Source of the DNA: Trematomus loennbergii
Taxonomy: Eukaryota; Chordata; Actinopteri; Perciformes; Nototheniidae
Length of the DNA: 64,000 nt
Direction: 5' to 3'
Assembly: GCA_012861695.1 (NCBI GenBank)
Contig: JAAOOA010000328.1
Span: 62,001 to 126,000, forward strand
Made by a program: the position numbers and the translations under genes. Below the pieces are notes generated by a model. It was not told the origin of the DNA. It worked only from the letters and a program-made list of their open reading frames with translations, and did not search any database. This document shows, in pieces, positions 24,954 to 34,934 of the stretch; position 1 is the stretch's first letter; every line of letters starts with the position of its first letter.

Positions 24954-25244
24954 AAGAGGAACCGAGGAGGAGAGGATCTGGCCCTGCAGGAACGGCAACT
25001 GGGCCCAGAAGAAGGAACACAGGAGCAGAAACCTGGCCCAGCAGAAGGAAGACCGGGCCCTGCAGGCTCAGCACATGGTGAGGCGAGGCTGTTGGAAGCC
25101 GCCTTGAGAAGGGAGGAGATCGCTCACGCAGAGACCTTTTCATTTATCCTTCCTGCGCACTCTTTGCCAGGTGCTAGTGGGAACGGGCAGCCAACGTGCC
25201 CCGTCTCCTCCGCCTCTGTGATCGAACAAATAACCTCTGGCTGA
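24954..25244 (+). pseudogene. Harbinger Myb-like protein, C-terminal exon
   Basis: After CACCAG the frame gives GKRNRGGEDLALQERQLGPE and then a charged, helix-prone ARLLEAALRREEIAHAETFS segment, ending ASVIEQITSG and TGA at 25242-25244. The KR-rich start and long charged helix are usual for the C terminus of Harbinger Myb proteins. Gln/Gly/Pro-rich repeats (QKPGPAEGRPGPA) look expanded. Confidence 0.6.
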
Positions 25245-25409
25245 GATTATATTGTTTATTTACATTTGTACTTTCTTGTTTATTTTTTATCTTTAAAATG
25301 TTTATTTTTACAATCAATGCCATGTCTTTTATTTATCTTAACAACTTTATTTTTCAGTTTTTCACAAATACAGTATGTCCAATATTTATGACAAAAAGTT
25401 GCAAAGGGT

Positions 25410-26826
25410 TCAATTGTAATGTCGAATAAACAATAACAATAAATAGGGTGACAGGCAGCATCCCTGCCTTGTTCCTCTGTAGAGCATAAAATACTCAGAA
25501 ATAAGACTGTTTGTTTTAACAGCGGCTGTAGGGGCTGAATATATTGTCTTAATCCATTTACAAAAAACAGGTCCCAGTCCAAATGTTTCCAAGGCAGCAA
25601 AAAGATAGTTCCACTCGATCCTATCAAACGCCTTTTCAGCATCAAGGCTCAGGATAATTTCAGGCCGCACTGTGGATTTAGGGAACAATAATAAATTAAA
25701 TAACCGCCGTCCATTAAAAAATGAATGAAACCTGTTTGGTCTTTATCAATAATGGTAGAAATAAAGGCTTCTAATCGCTGCGCAAGGACTTTAGTTAATA
25801 TTTTATAATCACAGCAAAGAAGGCTGATTGGTCTATAGGAACTACACTGTGAGGGATCCTTGTCTTTTTTCAATATCACTGAAATTGTCGCTTGAGAGAG
25901 TGTTGTTGGCAATTTACCATTAACCAGTGATTCTTCATATACCGATTTCAAAACCGGCACAAGTTTGAGGAGTATTCCTTATAAAACTCGATGGGAGACC
26001 CATCCGGGCCTGGTGCCTTCCCTGTACTAGACAGTCTGATTGCGTTTTCTATTTCTCCAACCGTTAATGGCTGTTCCAAGGAGCACTGGGAGTCTGGTGA
26101 AAGTTTTCGGATATGTAAGGAATCCAGAAACGACTGAATTCCAGACGAGTTAACATCTACCTCTGATTGATATAAAGTAGAATAGTATTGCTTAAACTGG
26201 TCATTAATTATTTGGGGATTATGCAAAGCCGAATCGGCGCCTGTATTGATCCTTGGGATCGTCTGTCCAGCCGCCTGCTGCTTAAGCTGAAGTGCAAGGA
26301 GTCTTCCTGCTCTGTCCCCATGTTCATAGTAAACCTGTTTAGTTTTTAAAATATTTTTTTCAGCTCTCCACGTCGAAAGTGTGTTAAATTCAGATTGAAG
26401 CAGTACTTTTTCTTTAAGATCTGCCGTGGGCAAGAAAGCATACTGTTTATCAACATCTGCAATGCTGTGTGTCAGTTCTTTAAGTTTCTTAGATCGCTCT
26501 TTGTTTTTATGTGCAGTGTATGAAATAGCCTGTCCCCTGATGTAAGCTTTTAGGGATTCCCATAGAACACTCCTCGAAATATCCTTGGTGTCATTCATTT
26601 CTAGAAAAAAGTCAATCTGGTCACTGAGGTAAGTTTTAAAGTGTTCATATGAAAGCAAATGGGGGTCTAGACGCCAGCTGCGTTGGGGTGCTATATTACC
26701 AGGAAACATCATATCCATTTGAGCTGGACCCTGGTCTGATAACACAATGCTGTGGTACTGGCTGCTGGGGATTAAGGGAAGTAATTGGTCATCTACAATG
26801 AAATAATCAATCCTGGATTAGCTATG
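25410..26826 (-). pseudogene. L1-type ORF2, linker and N-terminal RT part
   Basis: Three frames joined by shifts. The first (26745-25948) has the coiled linker and ends with the RT motif GKAPGPDGSPIEFYKEY. The second (25960-25649) has KDPSQCSSYRPISLL. The third (25688-25410) has SLDAEKAFDRIEWNYL and GTRQGCCLSPYL. Motifs 0-4 of non-LTR reverse transcriptase are therefore present in order. The FADD catalytic box is absent because the element ends here. Confidence 0.85.
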
Positions 26827-26832
26827 GTGGAC
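26827..26832. other. Left 6-bp target duplication GTGGAC
   Basis: Perfect match to 37802-37807. Six base pairs is the size made by Maverick/Polinton integrases. Confidence 0.85.
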
Positions 26833-26915
26833 AGTAGTTATACAAATCCTGTTTCAATCACATTAGTATGCATAAAAAAGTGACAGGTCACACCTGCTAA
26901 GTTCCGCCCCCTAAT

Positions 26916-26948
26916 TATGCTAATGAGCCCCTTTGATATGCTAATGAG
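26916..26948 (+). promoter_or_regulatory. Paired TATGCTAATGAG sites near the left end
   Basis: Two perfect copies (26916-26927, 26937-26948), 21 bp apart, the first 84 bp from the terminus. Core ATGCTAAT is an octamer-type (POU/Oct-1) site. Adenovirus terminal origins carry a similar octamer site that binds Oct-1/NFIII. A role in replication initiation is inferred. Confidence 0.55.
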
Positions 26949-26995
26949 TCCCTTTGTTCGAGGTGTTATCGCGTACAGTGTTACATCCTCCCGGT

Positions 26996-27130
26996 AGCCC
27001 CCCACCCCTCTCAGCCCACCCCCCTCCCCCTCACATACAGGTGTCACATCCGCCTGTCGCCCCCCCACCCCTCTCAGCCCCCACCCCTCTCAGCCCCCAC
27101 CCTTCTCAACCCACCCCCTCCTCCTCCCCC
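26996..27130. repeat. C-rich CCCACCCCTCTCAG minisatellite (left arm)
   Basis: Imperfect tandem CCCACCCCTCTCAGC units; the inverse copy is at about 37500-37640 with a different copy number. Strong strand asymmetry (C versus G). Confidence 0.8.
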
Positions 27131-27159
27131 CTCCTGTCCGGTCAACATGTCCGTTACAG

Positions 27160-27235
27160 TTTAAATCTTCCGGACAAAATTAGAAAAGTGCCGGTCTAAG
27201 GTCTTCTATGTTATTTAATGAGCTTTGAAACAAAT
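27160..27235. repeat. Segment shared with the TTAA element at 56.2 kb
   Basis: GACCGGCACTTTTCTAATTT (reverse here) and about 100 bp around it recur at 56165-56270 and in the right arm at 37400-37495, with roughly one change in ten. Confidence 0.8.
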
Positions 27236-27840
27236 TGATATGATTCGATATTAAACCAACTAATTATAGTAGATTAATTAACTATTCAAACGTGTACGGT
27301 AATTTACAATAACACGGGAATAATGAACGGAGCGCTCTCCCTCCTCTCCTGACAACACGCCAGTATCATGCAGCTCGCGGATCCAATAATGAGTGACCGA
27401 AGTGCTTTTATCATTATAATATCATGTCATTATTTAATGTTGTTTTGTGTGTGTGTGTACAACGAAGTCTCTTTGAGAGGAAAATTATAATTTAAAGATC
27501 TTAATACCCCCTTATTGTTTAATTACTTCACACAACTATTAAAGAATCCCTATATGAAGTTACATGAGGCTACATTTACTGGTGTGCTTCCCTAGATGAT
27601 GTAAATATCATGTGTGAAATCGGGGGTGACCCCCATCCCAGATAGAATCATCCCTCTGTCACGCCCCCCTTCAGCAGTTCTGGGGCGACCCCCAACACCG
27701 CTGCAGTCTGAGAGCCAGGCATATGCTGTGATGTCAGAAGATAGAGGTGGGGGGTGGAGTGAGCTAGGTAAAAAAAAGAAATCCATTGCAAACTAGATAA
27801 AAAGCCACTCACCAAGTCACCTAAACTTTCAAAAACGAAA

Positions 27841-28011
27841 ATGGCAAAAAGACGCATCAATATGGGTTTAATCAGCGAGACGCCTGTGACAACTTACCGC
27901 CATCCGTGGAGCCAACCTAAGGAGTGGGCCCTACAGTCTGGGACTAGCTTACTTTTTAACATTCTACTCAAAGGGCCCGTAAATATTATCTCCGCCAATA
28001 TGCTATATTAA
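27841..28011 (+). CDS. Small ORF, 56 codons, unknown
   Basis: The ATG at 27841 starts MAKRRINMGLISETPVTTYR. The product continues with a Trp-containing WSQPKEWALQ and ends SANMLY (TAA 28009-28011). A TATA-like ATAAAAAG lies at 27798-27805, about 36 bp upstream. I do not recognise it. The N-terminal coding part is missing from the right arm, where sequence diverges after the shared GGTTGGCTCCAC, so only this copy is complete. It may be a remnant of a longer viral gene. Confidence 0.4.
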   Translation: MAKRRINMGLISETPVTTYRHPWSQPKEWALQSGTSLLFNILLKGPVNIISANMLY

Positions 28012-28315
28012 AATATCATTTAAAAAATAAAATAAAAATAAAACTTTCATGTTGAAATGATCAAGGAAAAGCCAGTCAATGTTATGTTAACACAAACAAA
28101 AGTTCTGTTTTATATGTTGAAATATAATTTAAAAAAAACGATATAGTATTTTCAAGTCTTACTTTAGTATGGTAAAATTAAGAATAAGTCACATTAAAGT
28201 TTGTCATGATTTTCCGTAAAAAAGTCAAGTATAGTTTGTCAAAAGAATATGAAAAAATCATTTTGTAGAGTAGTATGTTGAAAATCTCAGTGTTTAACTG
28301 AACACACCTACATGT

Positions 28316-28375
28316 GATAACACCTCGAACAAAGGGGTAATTAGCATACAAAGGGGGGTCACTAGCATCAGTGGG
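28316..28375 (-). repeat. Internal inverted copy of the element's terminal region
   Basis: GATAACACCTCGAACAAAGG followed by AATTAGCATAC repeats, inverted, the terminal block at about 26925-26975 (octamer sites then GTTCGAGGTGTTATC). The right arm has the same at about 35450-35510. Confidence 0.8.
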
Positions 28376-28392
28376 GGAAAGGTGCTACGGAA

Positions 28393-28590
28393 ATGAACTT
28401 TGAGGAGGGGGAACTTGTAAGAATTTCCAAGGCGAGAGGGTCTTTGATAAAAAAATATGAACAGAGTTATACCGACAATTATTTACGGCGTCCGAACGCA
28501 TACCTCGTCAACCATCTGTTTACAAACTCAAAGATTATGATGGAGAAGAGATCAAGGGGACTTTTTTATGAGAAAGAGTTAAAAAAGTGA
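28393..28590 (+). CDS. Small basic ORF, 65 codons, unknown
   Basis: The ATG at 28393 gives MNFEEGELVRISKARGSLIK and later NAYLVNHLFTNSKIMMEKRS, ending ELKK. It is Lys/Arg-rich and has no membrane segment. It starts directly after the internal terminal-like repeat. The mirror copy in the right arm (about 35230-35430, minus strand) has a stop in place of a lysine codon near the start and a homopolymer shift, so only this copy is open. No known family recognised. Confidence 0.45.
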   Translation: MNFEEGELVRISKARGSLIKKYEQSYTDNYLRRPNAYLVNHLFTNSKIMMEKRSRGLFYEKELKK

Positions 28591-29543
28591 AGGTAGTACT
28601 TTTTTCTGAACAGATTTTCTTTAAGACTGTGACTCTTAAAGGCATTTTCTAGTAAGACAATCCAGTTTTCTGGAAATAACTTGAATGATTTTTGTTTTTT
28701 CTCCTACAAAGATACTTATAGTTACACTTTAATGGATGCAAAACTTTATAACTTGGTAAAATATTCATTAATTTGTAATGAAATTAGTTTCTTAAAGAAT
28801 CAAACTCTAAATGGAGAGTTTGTGATTTTAACACTGTTTCGATGAAACAATGCGGTTTTGATAACTTGACTTGACTAACATAACTTTTTTTTTAAATATA
28901 TGTTTTTAGATGCTTTACTTTGATTTCTTTCATGTTATTTTAACACAACATTACTTTTTTCATATTTTTCAACATACTGTGATATTTGTTTTTTCTCTCC
29001 TTTTTTCCATTATATTTTTGAAAAACTACACAGTGATTTTTATCAAAATACAACATGCAACTAATACATTATACAATATTACGACTTTTTGCGATATTTT
29101 CAACACAATATACTTGTACCTTTTTCTGTAGGGCTTCAGGATATTTGGCATGTCATGCATAAAACCGGTGTCATCTTTCCTGAAACTGACGTGCTGTCCG
29201 TTTTACAAACAAGTTATCTTTCTGCTTCTTCACCCTCTGAATTTTCCTCCCCCGTCCCTATTCCTTCAGCCATCACAACAACAATCAAGTCAGATCTGTG
29301 AAATTAAACACCTCTCCCAAAGCGTGACTTCCCTATTGAGGGAGTGGGGCAGTAGGGCCTAACCCGATTGGCCTAATATACTAACATGCAGAACGTATGG
29401 TATGTTTGAAAAAAGACTAACCATCTATCCAGTTCAAGCTGTCTTTAAGATGCGACATCGCGCTCTGACTTTTTCCGTAAAATCGTGACAAACTATTACT
29501 TATTCTTACATTTGACCTCTTGCTGCTTGGTTGAAAATGATAG

Positions 29544-30082
29544 ATGAAAAAGCTACAACGCTTAAAGAACTTTCTAAAAACTCTCAATTCTACAGATGAA
29601 TCCCCCACTCAACGCAATAAGTCCGCCCCCCACTCAGCAAATCATCTAAAACGAAGGACCCCACTAAGACGACCGTTGAAAACTAGCCAGGGATCTGAGA
29701 AAAACCAAGTCTCCCCCGCGAGTTGCAGCCAGGAACAAACTCCTGTCTCCTATCATCACCACCATTGTGGACACCCACATATTGCAGTACTACTGCTGCT
29801 GATGTTACTCCTGGGGCCAAGACGTCTCTGTTTATGAACATAGTGAAATCGGAGTTGGTTGATATTCTGGAGAGGGTGCTGCATCGGTACAGAGAAAAAA
29901 TCTGCAATGGATGCCGAGTCAGTCACCCCGGCCAGAGGCAACACGATTGTCTGAATGACATTCCAGAATATTTCTTCAGAAACAATTACAACGCGTTAAT
30001 GAAAAGTCTTTGGCTCGCCGACTTCATTACAGTGAATGACCAGAGTCTTAATGATAAAAAAACAAAACATTTACACGGCTGA
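29544..30082 (+). CDS. Cys/His-motif ORF of the palindromic element
   Basis: The best candidate frame is open from 29723, with its first ATG at 29834 (MNIVKSELVDILERVLHRYR), to 30082. It contains ICNGCRVSHPGQRQHDC, a C-x2-C-x3-H-x5-H-x-C array that could bind zinc, then an aromatic DIPEYFFRNNYNALMKSLW. An overlapping frame from 29544 (basic, with an HHHH stretch) is open too, and I cannot tell which is used upstream of 29834. The right-arm copy (34264-34034, minus) has a one-base loss just after the motif, while its downstream part stays open further than here. Each arm thus carries different breaks. Family unknown; small virus-like. Confidence 0.45.
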
Positions 30083-30269
30083 ATGGAGGATCCAAGGCGC
30101 TTCGGAGGCTTTTCTGTACAATCTCAAAAACTGCAGACGCCTCAAGGAGAGACTTGAAAAGATCCATGCCGAGCTGGATGGATAGGAAGAAGACTAATAA
30201 CCAGCGGTTGATTGAAGCCGGGGATTTTTTTTTTTCGATACTTTGACTTTTCTTTAAAGTAAAATAAAA

Positions 30270-30818
30270 ATGGGTAACTACTATGGAAAACAATCTGTAT
30301 ATATCTATCAGAATGCAGTCAATACCTGTTTAATAAGTGTGTTGTTGATGACGATTGAAAACAGAATGAATAGTGATCCCCGTGTAAACAGAACGGCTGA
30401 AGTTTGTAAACTAGAAGACATTTTGGATATCGTTCATTCTGGCAGTACTATTCCGGGTCATTGGGAAACGATTGTAAACGAAACTTTTAAAGTGGTACTG
30501 GAATCTTCATTTTCCGAAACATTCTGTAACATTACCGAAGAAATGAAACAAACACCAAAAGTGTATCATGTGCTCGCATTGTATGCTCTGTTTGTAGATG
30601 TAATGCATCTTTGTGTCAAAAACAGCATACACATGAATACTTTGGCCGAAGTGCAAAAACTCCATTATAATATTTCCCTTCATCTGGGGATTCTGTGCTG
30701 GAGAAGATCATGGGGATGTTGCAATCAGTATAAATGTATTACTGCTTCCTATGGGGTGAAAACAATAAATTGTAAATATGAAATTCTGCAAATAATAAAA
30801 GTATTTTTACATTTTTAA
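30270..30818 (+). CDS. 182-residue myristoylation-type ORF, single copy
   Basis: The ATG at 30270 gives MGNYYGKQS, a good N-myristoylation start (Gly2, small residue at 6 not ideal). The predicted protein is largely helical: KLEDILDIVHSGSTIPGHW, an ETFKVVLESSFS helix and a hydrophobic VLALYALFVDVMHLC helix. It ends in a Cys-rich WRRSWGCC tail. The layout is reminiscent of small all-helical BCL2/E1B-19K-like viral proteins, but I see no decisive motif. AATAAA follows within the 3' end (30769) and again near 30793. It has no counterpart in the right arm, where flanking sequences join directly at about 33718-33750. Confidence 0.5.
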   Translation: MGNYYGKQSVYIYQNAVNTCLISVLLMTIENRMNSDPRVNRTAEVCKLEDILDIVHSGSTIPGHWETIVNETFKVVLESSFSETFCNITEEMKQTPKVYHVLALYALFVDVMHLCVKNSIHMNTLAEVQKLHYNISLHLGILCWRRSWGCCNQYKCITASYGVKTINCKYEILQIIKVFLHF

Positions 30819-31239
30819 AAACTGTTGTCTTCAAATCATAGTATAGTATTTCCTACATATCATTTTTTAAAAGAGTCACAGTATAGAATGTCTGAACATT
30901 TATTTTTAAAAGTACTAGTATAGTATGTTAAAAGTATCGTGAAAAAAGTCCAAGTATAGTATGTAGTTAAGAATTATATTATATATTTGTCTGCAATGTC
31001 AGTATAGGATCTCTAAAAAAAAAAAAAAAAAAAAATGAGAGAAAGTCATAGTATAGTTTGACAAAAAGATCTTGAAAAAGTCATGACATTGTGTGTTGAA
31101 ATGGTTTTGAATAAACACATCAGTATTTTTAAAAAGTAAAATGTATCAAGTGCATCAGACAACTCAAATTACTCAATTTGAACCATATTATAAATAAGTA
31201 AAGAATGGTCATAGTATATACAGGGCTGTTTAATAGTTT

Positions 31240-33115
31240 TCGGCGTTTCAGTGTTTTAGTGTTCAGTGTTTCAGTGTTTGTGTGTCAGTGTGTCAGTGTT
31301 CAGTGTTTCAGTGTTTCAGTGTTTCAGTGTTTTGTGTGTCATGTGTCAGTGTGTCAGTGTTTGTGTTCAGTGTTTTTGTGTGTCAGTGTTTCAGTGTTTC
31401 AGTTTTCAGTGTTTCAGTGTTTCAGTGTTTCAGTGTTTTGTGTGTCAGTGTTTCAGTGTGTCAGTGTTTTCAGTGTGTCAGTGTTTCAGTGTTTCAGTGT
31501 TTCAGTGTTTGTGTTCTGTGTTTTTGTGTGTCAGTGTTTCAGTGTTTCAGTTTTCAGTGTTTCAGTGTTTCAGTGTTTTGTGTGTCAGTGTTCAGTGTGT
31601 CAGTGTTCAGTGTTTCAGTGTTTCAGTGTTTCAGTGTTTTTTTTTCAGTGTTTCAGTGTTTCAGTGTTTCAGTGTTTCAGTGTGTCAGTGTTTCAGTGTT
31701 TCAGTGTTTCAGTGTTTTGTGTTCTGTGTTTTTGTGTGTCAGTGTTTTCAGTGTTTCAGTATTTCAGTGTTTCAGTGTTTCAGTGTTTTGTGTGTCAATG
31801 TGTCAGTGTGTCAGTGTCAGTGTTTCAGTGTTTCAGTGTTTCAGTGTTTTGTGTTCAGTGTTTCAGTGTTTCAGTGTTTCAGTGTTTTGTGTTCAGTGTT
31901 TGTGTGTCAGTGTTTTCAGTGTTTCAGTATTTCAGTGTTTCAGTGTTTCAGTGTTTTGTGCTTCTGTTTTTTGTGTGTCAGTGTTTTCAGTGTTTCAGTA
32001 TTTCAGTGTTTCAGTATTTCAGTGTTTCAGTGTTTCAGTGTTTTGTGTGTCAATGTGTCAGTGTGTCAGTGTTTTGTGCTTCTGTGTTTTTGTGTTTCAA
32101 TGTGTCAGTGTGTCAGTGTTTCAGTGTTTTGTTTGTCAGTGTTTCAGTGTTTCAGTGTTTCAGTGTTTGTGCTTCTGTGTTTTTGTGTGTCAGTGTTTTC
32201 AGTGTTTCAGTATTTCAGTGTTTCAGTGTTTCAGTGTTTTGTGTGTCAATGTGTCAGTGTGTCAGTGTTCTGTGCTTCTGTGTTTTTGTGTTTCAATGTG
32301 TCAGTGTGTCAGTGTTTCAGTGTTTCAGTGTTTCAGTGTTTAGTGTGTCAGTGTTTCAGTGTTTCAGTGTTTCAGTGTTTTGTGTGTCAGTGTTTCAGTG
32401 TGTCAGTGTTTTGTTTGTCAGTGTTTCAGTGTTTCAGTGTTTCAGTGTTTTGTGCTTCTGTGTTTTTGTGTGTCAGTGTTTTCAGTGTTTCAGTATTTCA
32501 GTGTTTCAGTGTTTTGTGTGTCAATGTGTCAGTGTGTCAGTGTTCTGTGCTTCTGTGTTTTTGTGTTTCAATGTGTCAGTGTGTCAGTGTTTCAGTGTTT
32601 CAATGTGTCAGTGTGTCAGTGTTTCAGTGTTTCAGTGTTTGTGTGTCAGTGTTTCAGTGTGTCAGTGTTTTGTTTGTCAGTGTTTCAGTGTGTCAGTGTT
32701 TCAGTGTTTCAGTGTTTTTTGTGTTTTGTGTCAGTGTTTCAGTGTGTCAGTGTTTCAGTGTGTCAGTGTTTTGTGTGTCAGTGTTTTTTGTGTCAGTGTT
32801 TCAGTGTGTCAGTGTTTTGTTTGTCAGTGTTTCAGTGTGTCAGTGTTTCAGTGTTTCAGTGTTTTTTGTGTTTTGTGTGTCAGTGTTTCAGTGTTTCAGT
32901 GTTTCAGTGTTTTCAGTGTTTCAGTATTTCAGTGTTTTGTGTTTCAGTGTTTCAGTGTTTCAGTGTTTCAGTGATTTTGTGTTTCTGTGTTTCTGTGTTT
33001 TTGTGTCAGTGTTTTCAGTGTTTCAGTATTTCAGTGTTTTGTGTTTCAGTGTTTCAGTGTTTTGTGTGTCAGTGTTTCAGTGTTTCAGTGTTTTGTGTGT
33101 CAGTGTGTCAGTGTT
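31240..33115. repeat. Octanucleotide satellite TTTCAGTG
   Basis: About 1.9 kb of 8-bp units TTTCAGTG with variants (TGTCAGTG, TTTTGTGTG, TTCTGTGTTTTTGTG). It contains a recurring higher-order block with GTGCTTCTGTGTTTTTGTG then TTTTCAGTGTTTCAGTAT. The unit has no stop in any frame of this strand, so all three frames stay open for hundreds of codons; these are not genes. The right arm has only about 60 bp of the same repeat (33314-33372). Confidence 0.95.
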
Positions 33116-33236
33116 TACAGCCTTTCTTTGCTCTGATCAATCCTTCAATGGAAGGAATATAGCAGGACGAGAGAAAACATTTAAAAAAAACTTATCTTAG
33201 AAGTGGCTATAGCATTTGATGCAATTCTAAAAGATA
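33116..33236. other. Unpaired spacer at the palindrome centre
   Basis: About 120 bp with no counterpart in the right arm; no gene seen. Confidence 0.5.
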
Positions 33237-33313
33237 GTCAGATTCCTAAAAAGTTACAAACGGATGATGAAGCATGTTTCCAGCATCCGTTTGTAACTTT
33301 TTAGGAATCTGAC
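33237..33313. repeat. Perfect 30-bp hairpin at the palindrome centre
   Basis: Arms 33237-33266 and 33284-33313 are perfectly complementary (start GTCAGATTCCTAAAAAGTTA) around a 17-base loop. Confidence 0.95.
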
Positions 33314-33679
33314 TACACAAAACACTAAAACACTGACACACAAAACCCTGAAAACACTAAAACACTGAAACGCCGAAAACTATTAAACAGCCCTGCTATA
33401 TACTATGACCATTCTTTACTTATTTATAATATGGTTCAAATTGAGTAATTTGAGTTGTCTGATGCACTTGATACAATTTTACTTTTTAAAAATACTGATG
33501 TGTTTATTCAAAACCATTTCAACACACAATGTCATATATATATATTTTTTTAGAGATCCTATACTGACATTGCAGACAAATTATATAATATAATTCTTAA
33601 CTACATACTATACTTGGACTTTTTTCACGATACTTTTAACATACTATACTAGTACTTTTAAAAATAAATGTTCAGACAT

Positions 33680-34264
33680 TCAATACTGTGACTCTTTTAA
33701 AAAATGATATGTAGGAAATACTAAAAAGTACTGAAAATACTGAAAAGTCAAAGTATCGAAAAAAAAAAAATCCCCAGCTTCAATCAACCGCTGGTTATTA
33801 GTCTTCTTCCTATCCATCCAGCTCGGCATGGATCTTTTCAAGTCTCTCCTTGAGCGTCTGCAGTTTTTGAGATTGTACAGAAAAGCCTCCGAAGCGCCTT
33901 GGATCCTCCATTCAGCCGTGTAAATGTTTTTATCATTAAGACTCTGGTCAATCACAGTAATGAAGTCGGCGGGCCAAAGTCTTTTTCATTAACGCGTTGT
34001 AATTGTTTCTGAAGAAATATTCTGGAATGTCATTCAGACAATCGTGTTGCCTCTGGCCGGGTGACTGACTCGGCATCCATTGCAGATTTCTTCTCTGTAC
34101 CGATGCAGCACCCTCTCCGGAATATCAACCAACTCCGATTTCACTATGTTCATAAACAGAGACGTCTTGGCCCCAGGAGTAACATCAGCAGCAGTAGTAC
34201 TGCAATATGTGGGTGTCCACAATGGTGGTGATGATAGGAGACAGGAGTTTGTTCCTGGCTGCAA
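33680..34264 (-). pseudogene. Right-arm copy of the Cys/His-motif gene
   Basis: Mirror of 29544-30200. The motif ICNGCRVSH is kept; then a one-base loss in a C run breaks the frame. A later open piece (33955-33680) covers the downstream part, including YTAEWRIQGASEAFLYN. Broken as written. Confidence 0.6.
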
Positions 34265-34934
34265 CTCGCGGGGGAGACTTGGTTTTTCTCAGATCCCTGG
34301 CTAGTTTTCAACGGTCGTCTTAGTGGGGGGATTTTACGGAAAAAAGTCAGAGCGCTATGTCGCATCTTAAAGACAGCTTGAACTGGATAGATGGTTAGTC
34401 TTTTTTCAAACATACCATACGTTCTGCATGTTAGTATATTAGGCCAATCGGGTTAGGCCCTACTGCCCCACTCCCTCAATAGGGAAGTCACGCTTTGGGG
34501 AGAGGTGTTTAATTTCACAGATCTGACTTGATTGTTGTTGTGATGGCTGAAGGAATAGGGACGGGGGGAGGAAAATTCAGAGGGTGAATAAGCAGAAAAA
34601 TAACTTGTTTAAAACGGACAGCACGTCAGTTTCAGGAAAGATGACACCGGTTTTATGCATGACATGCCAAATATCCTGAAGCCCTACAGAAAAAGGTACA
34701 AGTATATTGTGTTGAAAATATCGCATAAAGTCGTAATATTGTATAATGTATTAGTTGCATGTTGTATTTTGATAAAAATCACTGTGTAGTTTTTCAAAAA
34801 TATAATGGAAAAAAGGAGAGAAAAACAAATATCACAGTATGTTGAAAAATATGAAAAAAGTAATGTTGTGTTAAAATAACATGAAAGAAATCAAAGTAAA
34901 GCATCTAAAAACATATATTTAAAAAAAAAGTTAT

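Larger units (their letters stand above)
26833..31262 (+). repeat. Left arm of the palindrome
   Basis: Inverse of 33330-37801 with scattered substitutions and indels. Private to this arm: about 27826-27890 (start of the 56-codon ORF) and about 30253-30845 (the 182-codon ORF). Confidence 0.9.

Noticed and set aside
31205..33200. Long + strand open frames of 267-644 codons (VSVFQCFS repeats)
   Set aside because: The octamer repeat has no stop codon in any + frame; these are not proteins.
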